NCBI GenBank assembly: GCA_944387055.1
Contig: CALXDL010000007.1
Coordinates: forward strand, 1 to 60,189
Direction: 5' to 3'
Source of the DNA: an uncultured Oscillospiraceae bacterium
Lineage (GTDB): Bacteria > Bacillota > Clostridia > Oscillospirales > Oscillospiraceae
DNA length: 60,189 nucleotides
Of the stretch, positions 17,438 through 26,456 are shown in pieces. A program made the position numbers and the translations under genes. Under the pieces are notes generated by a model that was given only the letters and a program-made list of their open reading frames with translations, was not told where the DNA came from and made no database searches. Each line of letters starts with the position of its first letter. The stretch's first letter is position 1.

Positions 17438-17465
17438 ATCATAGTCTTCTATCCCCACTTTGCAA
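17438..17465 (-). promoter_or_regulatory. promoter of the antiporter gene
   Basis: TTGCAA (17465-17460), 16-bp spacer, TATGAT (17443-17438) on the minus strand, 45 bp upstream of the start codon. Confidence 0.55.
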
Positions 17466-17637
17466 GAGGCAACTTGCACAAAAACATCTTTATGGCCCTC
17501 TGCGCCGCTTCCGCTCCCGCGCAGATCGTGCTATACTGTGCGTACAAAGTTCTTCTGCCGGGGAACACATCCAGGGCCGGGACCTCACACGTTCGCCGGC
17601 CGGCCTTCCGGCACAAGGGAGAAAGGAGCGGACTCGG

Positions 17638-18141
17638 ATGCATTGGTCGATCCAGACAGCTTATGACTGTCAAGAAGAGGTGATTGCTCTCTTCCGTGAG
17701 TATACGGATATGCTGGTGGCGACGGATCCTGCCGCCGCTGACCAGCTCCGCCATCAGGATTACCACACGGAGCTAGAGCATCTCCTGGAGAAATACGGTC
17801 CCCCCGGGGGACGGCTGTACCTGGCCCGGGTGGACGGGCAGAGCGCCGGCTGCGCCGCATTGCACCGTCTGGACGAGGCGCGCTGCGAGCTCAAGCGTCT
17901 CTATGTCCGGCCCCAGTTCCGCGGCCATGGTCTGGCCGAGCAGTTGGTGCGTCAGATCCTCCAAGACGCCGCGCATATCGGCTACAGCTGTATCCTGTTG
18001 GACACCTTCCCCTTCTTGACGAGTGCCCTGCACCTCTATCGCAAACTGGGGTTCTATGATGTGCCGTCCTATAACGGCCCTCCCATGGACGGGCTCCTCT
18101 ACCTGCGCCGGGACCTGGACACGCCCTCACAGGCGCGTTGA
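17638..18141 (+). CDS. GNAT-family N-acetyltransferase
   Basis: The 167-residue protein carries the acetyl-CoA-binding segment RLYVRPQFRGHGLAEQLV (around residues 83-100) and the C-terminal LYRKLGFYDV motif usual in GNAT enzymes. The acceptor substrate is unknown; many small stand-alone members acetylate amines or peptides. The ATG at 17638 follows GAAAGGAG. It is a single gene between two terminators, with a TATACT -10 candidate near 17532 but no clear -35. Confidence 0.88.
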   Translation: MHWSIQTAYDCQEEVIALFREYTDMLVATDPAAADQLRHQDYHTELEHLLEKYGPPGGRLYLARVDGQSAGCAALHRLDEARCELKRLYVRPQFRGHGLAEQLVRQILQDAAHIGYSCILLDTFPFLTSALHLYRKLGFYDVPSYNGPPMDGLLYLRRDLDTPSQAR

Positions 18142-18169
18142 GTTTTGGGGCAAAGCATGGAACATCCGG

Positions 18170-18208
18170 CATCGTCTGTATCGCATCTGAGCGATACAGA
18201 CGATGTTT
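18170..18208 (+). terminator. intrinsic terminator of the GNAT gene
   Basis: A 15-bp perfect stem (18170-18184 with 18191-18205) followed by TTTCC. The remaining 18209-18400 shows small hairpins but no gene. Confidence 0.8.
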
Positions 18209-18404
18209 CCGCTTTGGAACGCAGCGAAGGGCGATGGCCTCTGCAGAGCGGGAGGACGCGCCGCGGAGGTCACGGTCCCGTGGGGGACCGCCTCACGCCC
18301 GTGGCCAGGGCCGGCACACGGCCATCCCCCCTGCCTAAGGTCCTGCTGCAGTGGAGGGAACGCGTCCCATTTTCGTGTTTTCTCTGTTCAAACGGGAAAA
18401 CTTA

Positions 18405-18413
18405 TGTTATGAT
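18405..18413 (+). promoter_or_regulatory. extended -10 promoter of the first aldo/keto reductase gene
   Basis: TGT directly before TATGAT (18408-18413), with only a weak -35 (TGTTCA at 18385). An extended -10 would compensate. Confidence 0.5.
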
Positions 18414-18480
18414 GACAAAATAATTCAATGTTCGTGCAAGTCGCCCCCGCAGGGCCGTCAGGAATGGAAGGGATACCGAT

Positions 18481-19455
18481 ATGCGATACACGCAATTTGG
18501 AAACACAGGGTTCATGGTCTCTGAGATTGCCTTGGGGACCTGGGGCATCGGCGGAGCCGGATGGGATGAGAACACAGAGGAGACCCGTCTGGACGCCATC
18601 CGCTCCGCGATCGAGAGCGGCATCAATCTCATCGACACCGCCCCCGCCTACAATGGCGGCGTGGCAGAGGAGTATGTCGGCCGCGTGGTAGAGGATATGG
18701 GGATCCGGAAGGATGTCTATCTCGTGACTAAATGCGGCACAGAGTTCATCGATGGGAAATATGTCCGCAGCTGTGCGCCGGATGTCATCCTGCGGGAGTG
18801 CGAAGCGTCTCTGCGGAACCTGCGGACCGACCATATCGACCTCTACATGCTCCATTGGCCGGACGCCAGCGTCCCCATCGCCGAGACGATGGAGGCGTTG
18901 AACACGCTCAAGCGCCAGGGGAAGATCCTCCACATCGGTGTCTCCAACTTCAGCAAGGAGCAGATCGTCGAGGCCAGCCAGTACGGGGCGATCGAGGCTT
19001 ACCAGCCCCAGTATTCCATGGTGTTCCGCTCCAATGAGGCACAGATGCGCTGGGCAGTCTCCCAGGGGATGGGCGTGATGACCTATGGCTCGCTGGGGGC
19101 CGGTATCCTCACCGGGACCTACCGCAAGCGGCCGCGGTTCCCGCCCACGGACAACCGCAGCCGCTTCTACAAGCATTTCCGAGAGCCGATGTTCTCCAAG
19201 ATCATGAAGCTGGTGGAGCTGATGGATGTGATGGCGGACGCCCACGGCGGGATCCCCTTGGCGCAGATCGCCATCAATTGGGCGGTCCAGAAGGACTTCG
19301 TCACTTCTTCTATCGTGGGCGTGCAGCATCGGGAGCGGATCATGGAGAACTGCGACAGCTTTGACTGGACGCTGACTCCGGAGGAAAACGCGATCTTGGA
19401 CGCGGCCATCAAACGGTATCTGGGCAATGGCAAGAAAGAAGGAGCTGCTCGATAG
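18481..19455 (+). CDS. aldo/keto reductase, copy 1
   Basis: The 324-residue NADPH-dependent reductase of the aldo/keto reductase barrel family has the catalytic tetrad: Asp in IDTAPAY (near residue 51) with Tyr56, Lys in TKCG (near 84) and His in LHWPD (near 119). The GVSNFSKEQI segment and the C-terminal SIVG/NADP site are also present. It resembles the YajO/auxin-induced protein subgroup, so a sugar or sugar-derived carbonyl substrate is possible. It converges on the ABC importer operon and is closely related to the reductase at 25432-26388, which lies at the other end of that operon in the opposite orientation. Its last codons form part of a terminator stem. Confidence 0.92.
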   Translation: MRYTQFGNTGFMVSEIALGTWGIGGAGWDENTEETRLDAIRSAIESGINLIDTAPAYNGGVAEEYVGRVVEDMGIRKDVYLVTKCGTEFIDGKYVRSCAPDVILRECEASLRNLRTDHIDLYMLHWPDASVPIAETMEALNTLKRQGKILHIGVSNFSKEQIVEASQYGAIEAYQPQYSMVFRSNEAQMRWAVSQGMGVMTYGSLGAGILTGTYRKRPRFPPTDNRSRFYKHFREPMFSKIMKLVELMDVMADAHGGIPLAQIAINWAVQKDFVTSSIVGVQHRERIMENCDSFDWTLTPEENAILDAAIKRYLGNGKKEGAAR

Positions 19456-19473
19456 CAGCTCCTTCTCTTTTTT
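19438..19473. terminator. bidirectional terminator overlapping the stop codon
   Basis: A 12-bp perfect stem (19438-19449 with 19454-19465) with loop CGAT, then TCTTTTTT on the plus strand. It includes the final codons and stop of the reductase gene. On the minus strand TTCTTTCTT follows, so the converging permease transcript could end here too. Confidence 0.85.
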
Positions 19474-19480
19474 GCAGGGA

Positions 19481-20383
19481 TCACTCGTCGGGGTGCTTCC
19501 CCATGCCCGCAGGCGGCAGGATCCGCCGGGCCGAGATCACGATCACGATCAGCGTCATGATATACGGGATCATCATCAGGAAGTTGGCATTGATGGCGGC
19601 GTTCTGGATGACCGTCCGGAGCGCCTCGAAAAATGCGAAGAAGATCCCTCCGGCGATCGTGCCCAACGGGTTATAGCCGCTGATGACGTTGATGACCATG
19701 CAGATATAGCCGCGTCCGGCCGTCATGCCCTCCGTGAACATGTTCAGCTGGCCCAGGGAGAGGTACACGCCACCAAGCCCGGCCAGCGCGCCGCACAATA
19801 TCTCCCCGATGTATTTGTAGCGGATCGCATTCAGGCCCACCGTAGAAGCTGCCACAGGAGCCTCGCCCACCATCCGCATGCGCAGGCCGTATTTGGTCTT
19901 GAACAGGAAGATCCACGCGATCAGAACGATGGCCAGCGTGATGAAGAGGAGGATGTTCTGCGTCGCCAATATCTCGCCGACTACCGGCAGCTCGGCCAGC
20001 CAGGTGTCTGCGAAATTCCCGAAGTTGTTGACGATGGGAGACATGCTCTCATTGTTCCAGATCAGTTTCAGCAGCAGCGGGGCCAGTGCCGTGGACAGCA
20101 GGTTGACACACACGCCGCTGATCGCGGGGTTCACTTTGAACGTGATATGGAGCAGCCCGTTCAACAGGGCGAACACGATGCCAGCCAGGATGCCGCACAG
20201 CATCCCGATCCATGGACTGCCGGAATAGTAGGAGCCGATGACGCCGAAAAACGCCCCTCCAATCATCATGCCCTCACAGCCCAGGTCTGTGATGCCCACA
20301 CGGACGGAGAACGTGCCGCCGGTGGTCGCCAGGATATAGGGGACCGCCATGCGCAGCGTCGCGGCCACGAGCAGTACGATCAT
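19481..20383 (-). CDS. ABC transporter permease, nucleoside/BMP type (second permease)
   Basis: The 300-residue inner-membrane protein has about eight hydrophobic segments and the Bmp/sugar-family signature around GEAPVAASTVGLNAIRYK, close to the EAA-type coupling loop. It pairs with the permease just upstream, whose stop overlaps its start by 4 bases (ATGA), so translation is coupled. The start at 20383 follows GGGAGG; an upstream in-frame extension would overlap the first permease by far more. Homologues include YufQ/NupP-type nucleoside permeases, but the cargo here is not established. It is the last gene of the transporter operon. Confidence 0.9.
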   Translation of the reverse strand: MIVLLVAATLRMAVPYILATTGGTFSVRVGITDLGCEGMMIGGAFFGVIGSYYSGSPWIGMLCGILAGIVFALLNGLLHITFKVNPAISGVCVNLLSTALAPLLLKLIWNNESMSPIVNNFGNFADTWLAELPVVGEILATQNILLFITLAIVLIAWIFLFKTKYGLRMRMVGEAPVAASTVGLNAIRYKYIGEILCGALAGLGGVYLSLGQLNMFTEGMTAGRGYICMVINVISGYNPLGTIAGGIFFAFFEALRTVIQNAAINANFLMMIPYIMTLIVIVISARRILPPAGMGKHPDE

Positions 20384-21480
20384 GCTATCCCTCCCTTCTC
20401 TTTGTCTGCCTGTTTCTTGGGGAGCCGCCGTTTGAGCCATCCGAACGAGGTGATGGCATCCACCATGCGGGGCGCCGCGACGAACACCACCACGAACGCC
20501 TGGATGACGCTGACGAACTCCTTGGGGACATTGGATGTGCGGTTGAGGATCATGGCACCCGCTTTCAGGATCCCGAACAGGACCGCCGAGACCACAGAGA
20601 ACAGGGGATCGTACGCCGCCAGGGCCGCCACGGAGATCCCCGACCAGCCATAGCTGTCCGAGAAGCCGTCGATGAACTTGAAGTTGACGCCCAGGATCAT
20701 GGCAGAGCCGCAGAGGCCGGCCAACGCGCCGCTGAGCGCGAAGCTGATGAGGAAGATCCGCTCCACGTTGATGCCAGCCGTCTTGGCGGCCCGGATATTC
20801 TGGCCGATGACCTGCATCTTATAGCCCAGCGTGCTCTTTTTCAGCACGAATTCCAGCAGGATGCCCAGCAGCAGCGCCAGGAAGATCGCATAGGTCAGCT
20901 GCGTGTTGTCCATGAGTTTGCCGATGACGGCCGTGCTCTGGACCTCCTCGGTCATCCCCCAGATACTGCCCTCTGCCCGGAAGGGACCATTGCACATGTA
21001 CGCCACCAGCAGGGCGATGATCTCATTGAGCATCACGGTGGTGATGATCTCGCGGGCGCCGAAGCGATTCTTCAAGAAGGCGGTGAGGCCGCCGACGAAG
21101 GCGCCTGCCACGGCACCGCCGAGGACGGCGATGGGCAGGTGTATCACCATGGGCAGTCCGCGCAGGTAGGCCCCCAGCAGGGCGGACGTCATCGCGCCGC
21201 TGAGCATCTGTCCCTCCAGCCCCAGGTTGACCAGCCCGCATTTGGCGGCGATGGCATATCCGATGCCCGTGAACATCAGCGGCGTGGCCTGTGCGAAGAC
21301 CGATGCGATGTTCTTCGCGCTGCTGAACGCCAGCGCGAAGACCTGATAGTAGACCCAGAAGGGGTCATAACCGCTGATGGCGATCATGATGCCGCCAGCG
21401 ATCAAAGCCAACAGAAACGCAAGAGCCGGCTTTTTCGCCGCTTTCAAAGCAGCTTTGCAGGTATCTTTCCAACTATGCAT
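20380..21480 (-). CDS. ABC transporter permease, nucleoside/BMP type (first permease)
   Basis: The 366-residue permease has a long cytoplasmic N-terminus, then a first helix at residues 18-36 and about nine further hydrophobic segments. The loop containing NLGLEGQMLSGA is conserved in BMP-importer permeases, and GAREIITTVMLNEI is typical of the nucleoside type. Its start overlaps the end of the ATPase gene by 8 bp and its stop overlaps the next permease by 4 bp, so the three transporter parts are translationally linked. Confidence 0.9.
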   Translation of the reverse strand: MHSWKDTCKAALKAAKKPALAFLLALIAGGIMIAISGYDPFWVYYQVFALAFSSAKNIASVFAQATPLMFTGIGYAIAAKCGLVNLGLEGQMLSGAMTSALLGAYLRGLPMVIHLPIAVLGGAVAGAFVGGLTAFLKNRFGAREIITTVMLNEIIALLVAYMCNGPFRAEGSIWGMTEEVQSTAVIGKLMDNTQLTYAIFLALLLGILLEFVLKKSTLGYKMQVIGQNIRAAKTAGINVERIFLISFALSGALAGLCGSAMILGVNFKFIDGFSDSYGWSGISVAALAAYDPLFSVVSAVLFGILKAGAMILNRTSNVPKEFVSVIQAFVVVFVAAPRMVDAITSFGWLKRRLPKKQADKEKGGIA

Positions 21481-23008
21481 GACGATGAGCCGCTCCTTTC
21501 AGGTCTTCGGGAGAACCGCCCGTCATCAACATGCCCAGCTCCACGTCCGAGAGCACATCGGCGGGCGTCTCATAGACGATCTTCCCCTCATAGATCACCG
21601 CGATGCGGTCGCTCAGCTGCATGATCTCGTCCAGGTCGGCAGAGACCAACAGCACTGCCGCCCCCTCGTCCCGCAGCTGGCGGATCCGGGCGCGGATATA
21701 CTCACTGGCGCCAACGTCCACGCCGCGGGTGGGCTGCGCCACGATGAGGACCTTTGGCCTCTGGGACAGCGCGCGGGCGGTGACGACCTTTTGCGCGTTG
21801 CCTCCGGACAGCGCGCCGACTTTCGTCTGGATGTCGGGTGCTTTGATCTGGAACTCCTCGCGCAGTTCCTGGGCCTGCTGCTGGATCCGCTGTTGGCGCA
21901 GCAGGCCATGCTGCGAGAACGCGGGCGTGTCCTGATAGCCCAGGATCAGATTGTCACTGATGGACATCGTGGATACCAGACCCATGGCGTTCCGGTCTTC
22001 CGGGATATGGGCCAGGCCGCTGAGCAGGAATTCCCGCGGGCCTCCGCTGACCGGCTTGCCGTCGATCATGACCGTCATCGTCTGGGGCGTACGCAGTCCG
22101 GTGATGCACTCCAGCAGCTGGCTCTGCCCATTGCCCTCGATCCCGGCGAGGCCCAAGATCTCCCCGCTGTGGATGTCCAGATCGATGTTTTGCAGGAGGA
22201 CATGGCCCTTTTCCTCCAGGCAGAGGTCTCGGATTGAGAGTATCACGTCTCCGGTGCGCTTGGTGCGATCCACCACGCCCAGCTCCACGTGGCGGCCCAC
22301 CATCATATCGGACAGCTCGTTGAAGCTGCTCTTGCGGGGGTCCACATCGTCGCGGATCATCTTGCCGTCCCGCAGGACCATGACCCGGTCGGCGATGGCT
22401 TTGGTCTCTTTCAATTTGTGGGTGATGATCACGACGCTCTTCCCGCTTTTGCGCAAGTCATCCAGGACAGCGAAGAGGTCGTCCACCTCATGCGGCGTCA
22501 AGACCGCCGTCGGTTCATCCAGGATGATGACTTCGGCCTTGCGGTAGAGCGTCTTCAAGATCTCCACACGCTGCTGCTCTCCCACAGAGAGCGTCCCCAC
22601 TTTCGCATAGGGGTCGATGCCGAAGTGGAATTTTTCGATCAGTTCCTCGACAGCTCGGTACTCTTGCTTGCGGTCCACGAATATCCCGTTGCAGGGCTCG
22701 CAGCCTGCGATGATATTGTCCGCCACTGTGAAAGCAGAGACCAGCATGAAATGCTGGTGGACCATGCAGATCCCAAGGTCGATCGCGTCAGATGGCTTCT
22801 CGATCTGGACGGGCTTCCCCTTGAACCAGATCTCGCCGGAGTCCATATGGTGCATCCCATAGAGGATCTTCATCAATGTGGTCTTTCCCGCGCCGTTTTC
22901 TCCCAGGAGAGAGAGGATCTCCCCCTCCTTCAGATAAAAGTCCACCGAGTCCACGGCTTTCGTGCCCGGAAATGATTTGGAGACGTTCTTCATTTCTATG
23001 ACGTTCAT
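21473..23008 (-). CDS. ABC transporter ATP-binding protein, duplicated NBD (BMP-type importer)
   Basis: The 511-residue protein has two ATPase domains. The first has an intact Walker A (GENGAGKTT, near residues 37-45), signature LSVGEQQRVE and Walker B VIILDEPTAVL. In the second the Walker A is degenerate (GIEGNGQSQL has no Lys-Thr), with signature LSGGNAQKVV and Walker B LIVAQPTRGVD in which the catalytic Glu is Gln. This asymmetry is normal for RbsA/NupO-like ATPases. It is encoded between the lipoprotein and permease genes. The substrate is not evident from the ATPase. Confidence 0.93.
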   Translation of the reverse strand: MNVIEMKNVSKSFPGTKAVDSVDFYLKEGEILSLLGENGAGKTTLMKILYGMHHMDSGEIWFKGKPVQIEKPSDAIDLGICMVHQHFMLVSAFTVADNIIAGCEPCNGIFVDRKQEYRAVEELIEKFHFGIDPYAKVGTLSVGEQQRVEILKTLYRKAEVIILDEPTAVLTPHEVDDLFAVLDDLRKSGKSVVIITHKLKETKAIADRVMVLRDGKMIRDDVDPRKSSFNELSDMMVGRHVELGVVDRTKRTGDVILSIRDLCLEEKGHVLLQNIDLDIHSGEILGLAGIEGNGQSQLLECITGLRTPQTMTVMIDGKPVSGGPREFLLSGLAHIPEDRNAMGLVSTMSISDNLILGYQDTPAFSQHGLLRQQRIQQQAQELREEFQIKAPDIQTKVGALSGGNAQKVVTARALSQRPKVLIVAQPTRGVDVGASEYIRARIRQLRDEGAAVLLVSADLDEIMQLSDRIAVIYEGKIVYETPADVLSDVELGMLMTGGSPEDLKGAAHRHA

Positions 23009-23050
23009 TGGTCTTTCCTCCTACAAAGCCGCTCAACGGCGAAGCACTGC

Positions 23051-23081
23051 CGGGTCCCTGCCCATGATGGGCAGAGACCCG
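23051..23081 (-). terminator. hairpin between lipoprotein and ATPase genes
   Basis: CGGGTCTCTGCCC / GGGCAGGGACCCG, 13 bp with one mismatch and a 5-base loop, with no U tract. It could stabilise the upstream message so that lipoprotein exceeds ATPase, as in many importer operons. Confidence 0.5.
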
Positions 23082-23090
23082 AGGGACCGA

Positions 23091-24176
23091 TCAGGCAGAA
23101 TACTGATAGGTCTCCGCCCAGGCGTCCACATCGTTCGGCTCATCGGGGAATTCGATCTCGCCGTCGACGATCTTCTGGCGGATGTCCTCCAGGATCTCCT
23201 GGATGTCCGCAGGGACCTCGATGTTCACGCCATCAAAGCTGATCTCGCAGGCGCCGTCAGCGATACCGTAGACATGGTTCCCGGATTCCCATGTGTCGTT
23301 GAGCACCATCTCCACCGCCTTATAGACGAAGCTGTCGAACCGCGTGATGGAGATGCACAGCTGATTGGTCTCGGAGATCAGGGCAGGGCTGGTGCTGCAG
23401 AAGTAGCGTCCAGATTCTTCCGCCGCAGCCAGGACACCGTTGGCCGAGGACCCGCAGTTCACGGAGATCACGTCCGCGCCGGCGCCGTACATGGTCAGGG
23501 CCAGCTCCCTGGCGGTGGTGGGATCGGTATAGCTGCCGACGATGGAATACAGCAGTTCCGCATCGGGATCTACATACTTGACACCGGCCAGGAACCCAGC
23601 GGCGCCAGCGCGGGAGGTATAGGTATCCGCGCCGCCCACGAAGCCGATGATGTTTTCACTGTTGGCCAGAGGGAAGTCCTCGGTCCGCTGGGTCACCAGC
23701 CCCGCGAAGCAGCCGGACAGGAACTGCCACTGGGGATAGTCCGCCCGCAGGCCCACCACGTTCTCCAGATCCGTCTTGACGTCCGCATCGATCAAGGCGA
23801 ACCTTTGGTCGGGATACGCGGCCGCACATTCCTCCATGGCGTCGCCGCGGTCGGAACCGACGACGATGATCAGGTCATAGACCCCATCGCTGGCAAAGGC
23901 ATCGATCTGCGTGGCGGCCTCGCTGACCGTCGCAGCCTCCACGTAGTTGAAGGATATCCCCAGTTCATCCCGTGCCTGGCAGATCCCGTCCCAGCACCAG
24001 TCGTTGAAGTTCAGATCGCCCAGCGTGCTGAACACGATCGCGATGTTGGCCGTGGCGGCATCGTCACCGGCGCCATCGCCCTGGGCGGTATCCGCCGGGG
24101 CACCGCAGGCGGTCATGGTGAAGGTCAGGAGCAGGAGCATGAGCGCTGCGAACAGTCGGTAGAAGTTTTTCTTCAT
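23091..24176 (-). CDS. BMP-family substrate-binding lipoprotein
   Basis: The 361-residue protein has an MKKN start, a hydrophobic segment and a lipobox TMTAC (Cys24), so it should be a lipid-anchored surface receptor. The Bmp/PBP1 fold follows at residue 44, starting IAIVFSTLGDLNFND, where the NFND block contacts the ligand in PnrA/BmpA. Family members bind nucleosides, purines or riboflavin. The residues I can see do not decide which. It precedes the ATPase and permeases and follows the FAD oxidoreductase gene. GAAAGAGG lies 10 bases before the start. Confidence 0.9.
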   Translation of the reverse strand: MKKNFYRLFAALMLLLLTFTMTACGAPADTAQGDGAGDDAATANIAIVFSTLGDLNFNDWCWDGICQARDELGISFNYVEAATVSEAATQIDAFASDGVYDLIIVVGSDRGDAMEECAAAYPDQRFALIDADVKTDLENVVGLRADYPQWQFLSGCFAGLVTQRTEDFPLANSENIIGFVGGADTYTSRAGAAGFLAGVKYVDPDAELLYSIVGSYTDPTTARELALTMYGAGADVISVNCGSSANGVLAAAEESGRYFCSTSPALISETNQLCISITRFDSFVYKAVEMVLNDTWESGNHVYGIADGACEISFDGVNIEVPADIQEILEDIRQKIVDGEIEFPDEPNDVDAWAETYQYSA

Positions 24177-24224
24177 AGGATTCGACCTCTTTCTTTCAAA
24201 ATTTGGAGCGTCCTGGAGGGACTT

Positions 24225-25430
24225 TCAAAAATGGAGCTTGTTATGCTGCGCCGTCAGTTTTTCCTGGAGCGTCGGGACATCCAGGTCCGCCGCCGTGGTA
24301 TCAGAGCCGGCCAGCATCGATGCGGCGATGCCCGCGGCCTCGCCGGTCTGCACGCAGATGGCGATCAGCCGGATGGTGTCTCGTGGGCGACCATCGCTGG
24401 AGATGATGCGGCCGGCGGCCAAGATATTGTCACACTGGCGGGTCATCAAGCAGCGGTAGGGGATCTCGATGCAGTGGGGCTCGAATTCCTCTTTGGTGCA
24501 GCCGATGGAATCCTCGAAGTGCTTCTCCCGGTCTTTCTCGCTGATGGTATACTCTCCCACCAATGCCCGGGTCTTGCGATATTCCGCCATGCCGGGGATC
24601 GACACCAAACAGCGGCGGGCGCGGTCGAAGCTCTTCAAGCGGGTCAAGCCCATGTTCATCCCCCGCATGATGAATTCCGAGACTTCCTCCGGCGTCCTGA
24701 TCCCATATCGTTTCACGTCTTTTTCGACGCAGTCCTCATGGGGGTTGGCCCCGATGGCTTCGATGCGGATCGCTTTCCCCACGTCTCCCGCCTCGATGGC
24801 TCTCTGCATGTTGTCCAGATCCGTAGAGAGCATCCAGAACGTCAGCGCGTTCTCTGGACGTTCCACCATCTCCGCCCCCGCCCGGTGGAGCAGGTCGCCG
24901 TCTCCGCTGGCATCGACGAAGGCACGCGCACTGTAGAAATAGCGTCCTGCCTTCGTTTCCACGCTGACGCCCGTGCAGCGCTTCCTCTCCATCCGGGGGA
25001 TGCAGAACAGCGCATCATAGAGGACGTCGATGCCCTCTTGCTGCATCAGCTCGTTGAGCGCCAATGCGAAAGACGGTGCATTGAACACGGTCTGATAGCG
25101 GCCCTTCTCCGGGCCCTTCTCCGCCCGGAAGGTCCACCCCTCAGGCAGATCGTCATACGCGTACTTGATGGATAGGTGGAGCAGCTCTTCTGCCAGACCT
25201 CCCACCAGCTTGCGTCCTGCCCCATCATCCAGGGGCGGGTGATAGAGGACCACCAGGCCCAGGGTCGCCAGCCCTCCCAGGTAGCTTCCCTTTTCCAGGA
25301 GGAGGACCCGTTTCCCCTGCCGGCGTGCGGCCACTGCCGCGCCCACGCCGGCCATGCCGCCGCCCACGACGATGACATCGTACGCGCTCCCCTGTGCGAC
25401 CGTTACGGTCTCTGACTGGAAGTGCTCCAT
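24225..25430 (-). CDS. FAD-dependent oxidoreductase (GGGxxG flavoprotein)
   Basis: The 401-residue flavoprotein has an N-terminal FAD Rossmann motif VGGGMAGVGAA (residue about 19) with the acidic pair LLLEK closing the fold, then SYLGGLATLG, and a C-terminal ILAAGRIISSDGRPRDTIR segment. This fits the PF12831 family of FAD-dependent oxidoreductases, whose substrates are mostly unknown. The ATG at 25430 starts one base after the stop of the upstream aldo/keto reductase, so they are coupled. An N-terminal extension to 25469 would overlap that gene and is unlikely. A redox step on an imported molecule is inferred from its position between the reductase and the importer. Confidence 0.85.
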   Translation of the reverse strand: MEHFQSETVTVAQGSAYDVIVVGGGMAGVGAAVAARRQGKRVLLLEKGSYLGGLATLGLVVLYHPPLDDGAGRKLVGGLAEELLHLSIKYAYDDLPEGWTFRAEKGPEKGRYQTVFNAPSFALALNELMQQEGIDVLYDALFCIPRMERKRCTGVSVETKAGRYFYSARAFVDASGDGDLLHRAGAEMVERPENALTFWMLSTDLDNMQRAIEAGDVGKAIRIEAIGANPHEDCVEKDVKRYGIRTPEEVSEFIMRGMNMGLTRLKSFDRARRCLVSIPGMAEYRKTRALVGEYTISEKDREKHFEDSIGCTKEEFEPHCIEIPYRCLMTRQCDNILAAGRIISSDGRPRDTIRLIAICVQTGEAAGIAASMLAGSDTTAADLDVPTLQEKLTAQHNKLHF

Positions 25431-25431
25431 C

Positions 25432-26388
25432 TCACTGCTCCTCGTCCAGGTAGCGGTGGATGGCCGCATCCAAGGCGGCCGTCTCTTCCGCGGTCAGAGA
25501 CCAGCTGAATCCGGCGCTGTTCTCCTCGATCTTCTGCCTGCTCTGCGCACCGACGATGCAGGAAGAGACGAAGTCCTTCTGGGCGGCCCAATTGATGGCG
25601 ATCTGCGAGAGCGGGACGCCTCCCCGACCAGCGGAGATCTGGTCCATGGTCTCCAAGACCTTCATGACCTTCGAGAACATCGGCTCCTGGAAATGCTTGT
25701 AGAAGCGGTTGCGGTTATCGCTCTCCGGGAAGGTCGTCAGCTGGCGGAAGGCCCCGGTGAGGATACCGGCCCCCAGCGAGCCATAGGTCATCACGCCCAT
25801 CCCCTGGGAAGCCGCCCAGCGCATCTGCGCCTCGTTGGACCGGAACACCATGGAATACTGGGGCTGATAGGCCTCGATCGCTCCGTACTGGCTGGCCTCG
25901 ATGATCTGCTCCTTGCTGAAATTGGAGACGCCGATGTGGAGGATCTTCCCCTGGCGCTTGAGCGTGTCCAATGCCTCCATCGTCTCGGCGATGGGGACAC
26001 TGGCGTCCGGCCAGTGGATCAGATACACGTCGATATAGTCCGTCTGCAGGTTCCGCAGAGACGCCTCACACTCACGGATGATCTTTTCCGGCGCGCAGCT
26101 GCGGACGTATTTCCCATCGATGAACTCCGTCCCGCACTTGGTGGCGATGACGGTATCCTTCCGGACGCCCATGTCTTTCAAGACGCTCCCGATGTACCGC
26201 TCTGCCACGCCGCCATTATAGGCGGGGGCGGTGTCGATGAGATTGATGCCGCACTCGATCGCGGAGCGGATGGCGTCCAGGCGGGTCTCCTCTGTGTTCT
26301 CATCCCACCCGGCTCCACCGATGCCCCAAGTGCCCAGAGACATCTCGGAGACTTGGAGCCCTGTGCTCCCAAACTGTTTGTAGCGCAT
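25432..26388 (-). CDS. aldo/keto reductase, copy 2
   Basis: The 318-residue enzyme carries the same tetrad as copy 1 (IDTAPAY, TKCG, IHWPD) and shares long runs with it, such as GTWGIGGAGWDENTEETR and GKILHIGVSNFSKEQI. Identity is roughly three quarters or more by eye. The start at 26388 follows AGGAGG; the 49-residue upstream extension runs into the leader and has no site. It is the first gene of the operon with the flavoprotein, lipoprotein, ATPase and permeases. A leader of about 370 nt with an intrinsic terminator precedes it. Copies 1 and 2 are oppositely oriented and flank the operon. Confidence 0.92.
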   Translation of the reverse strand: MRYKQFGSTGLQVSEMSLGTWGIGGAGWDENTEETRLDAIRSAIECGINLIDTAPAYNGGVAERYIGSVLKDMGVRKDTVIATKCGTEFIDGKYVRSCAPEKIIRECEASLRNLQTDYIDVYLIHWPDASVPIAETMEALDTLKRQGKILHIGVSNFSKEQIIEASQYGAIEAYQPQYSMVFRSNEAQMRWAASQGMGVMTYGSLGAGILTGAFRQLTTFPESDNRNRFYKHFQEPMFSKVMKVLETMDQISAGRGGVPLSQIAINWAAQKDFVSSCIVGAQSRQKIEENSAGFSWSLTAEETAALDAAIHRYLDEEQ

Positions 26389-26456
26389 ATACTGTCCTCC
26401 TCTTGAATTCGGGATACTTCCATCAGCATGCCTGCTGAAACGGATACGTTGGAATG

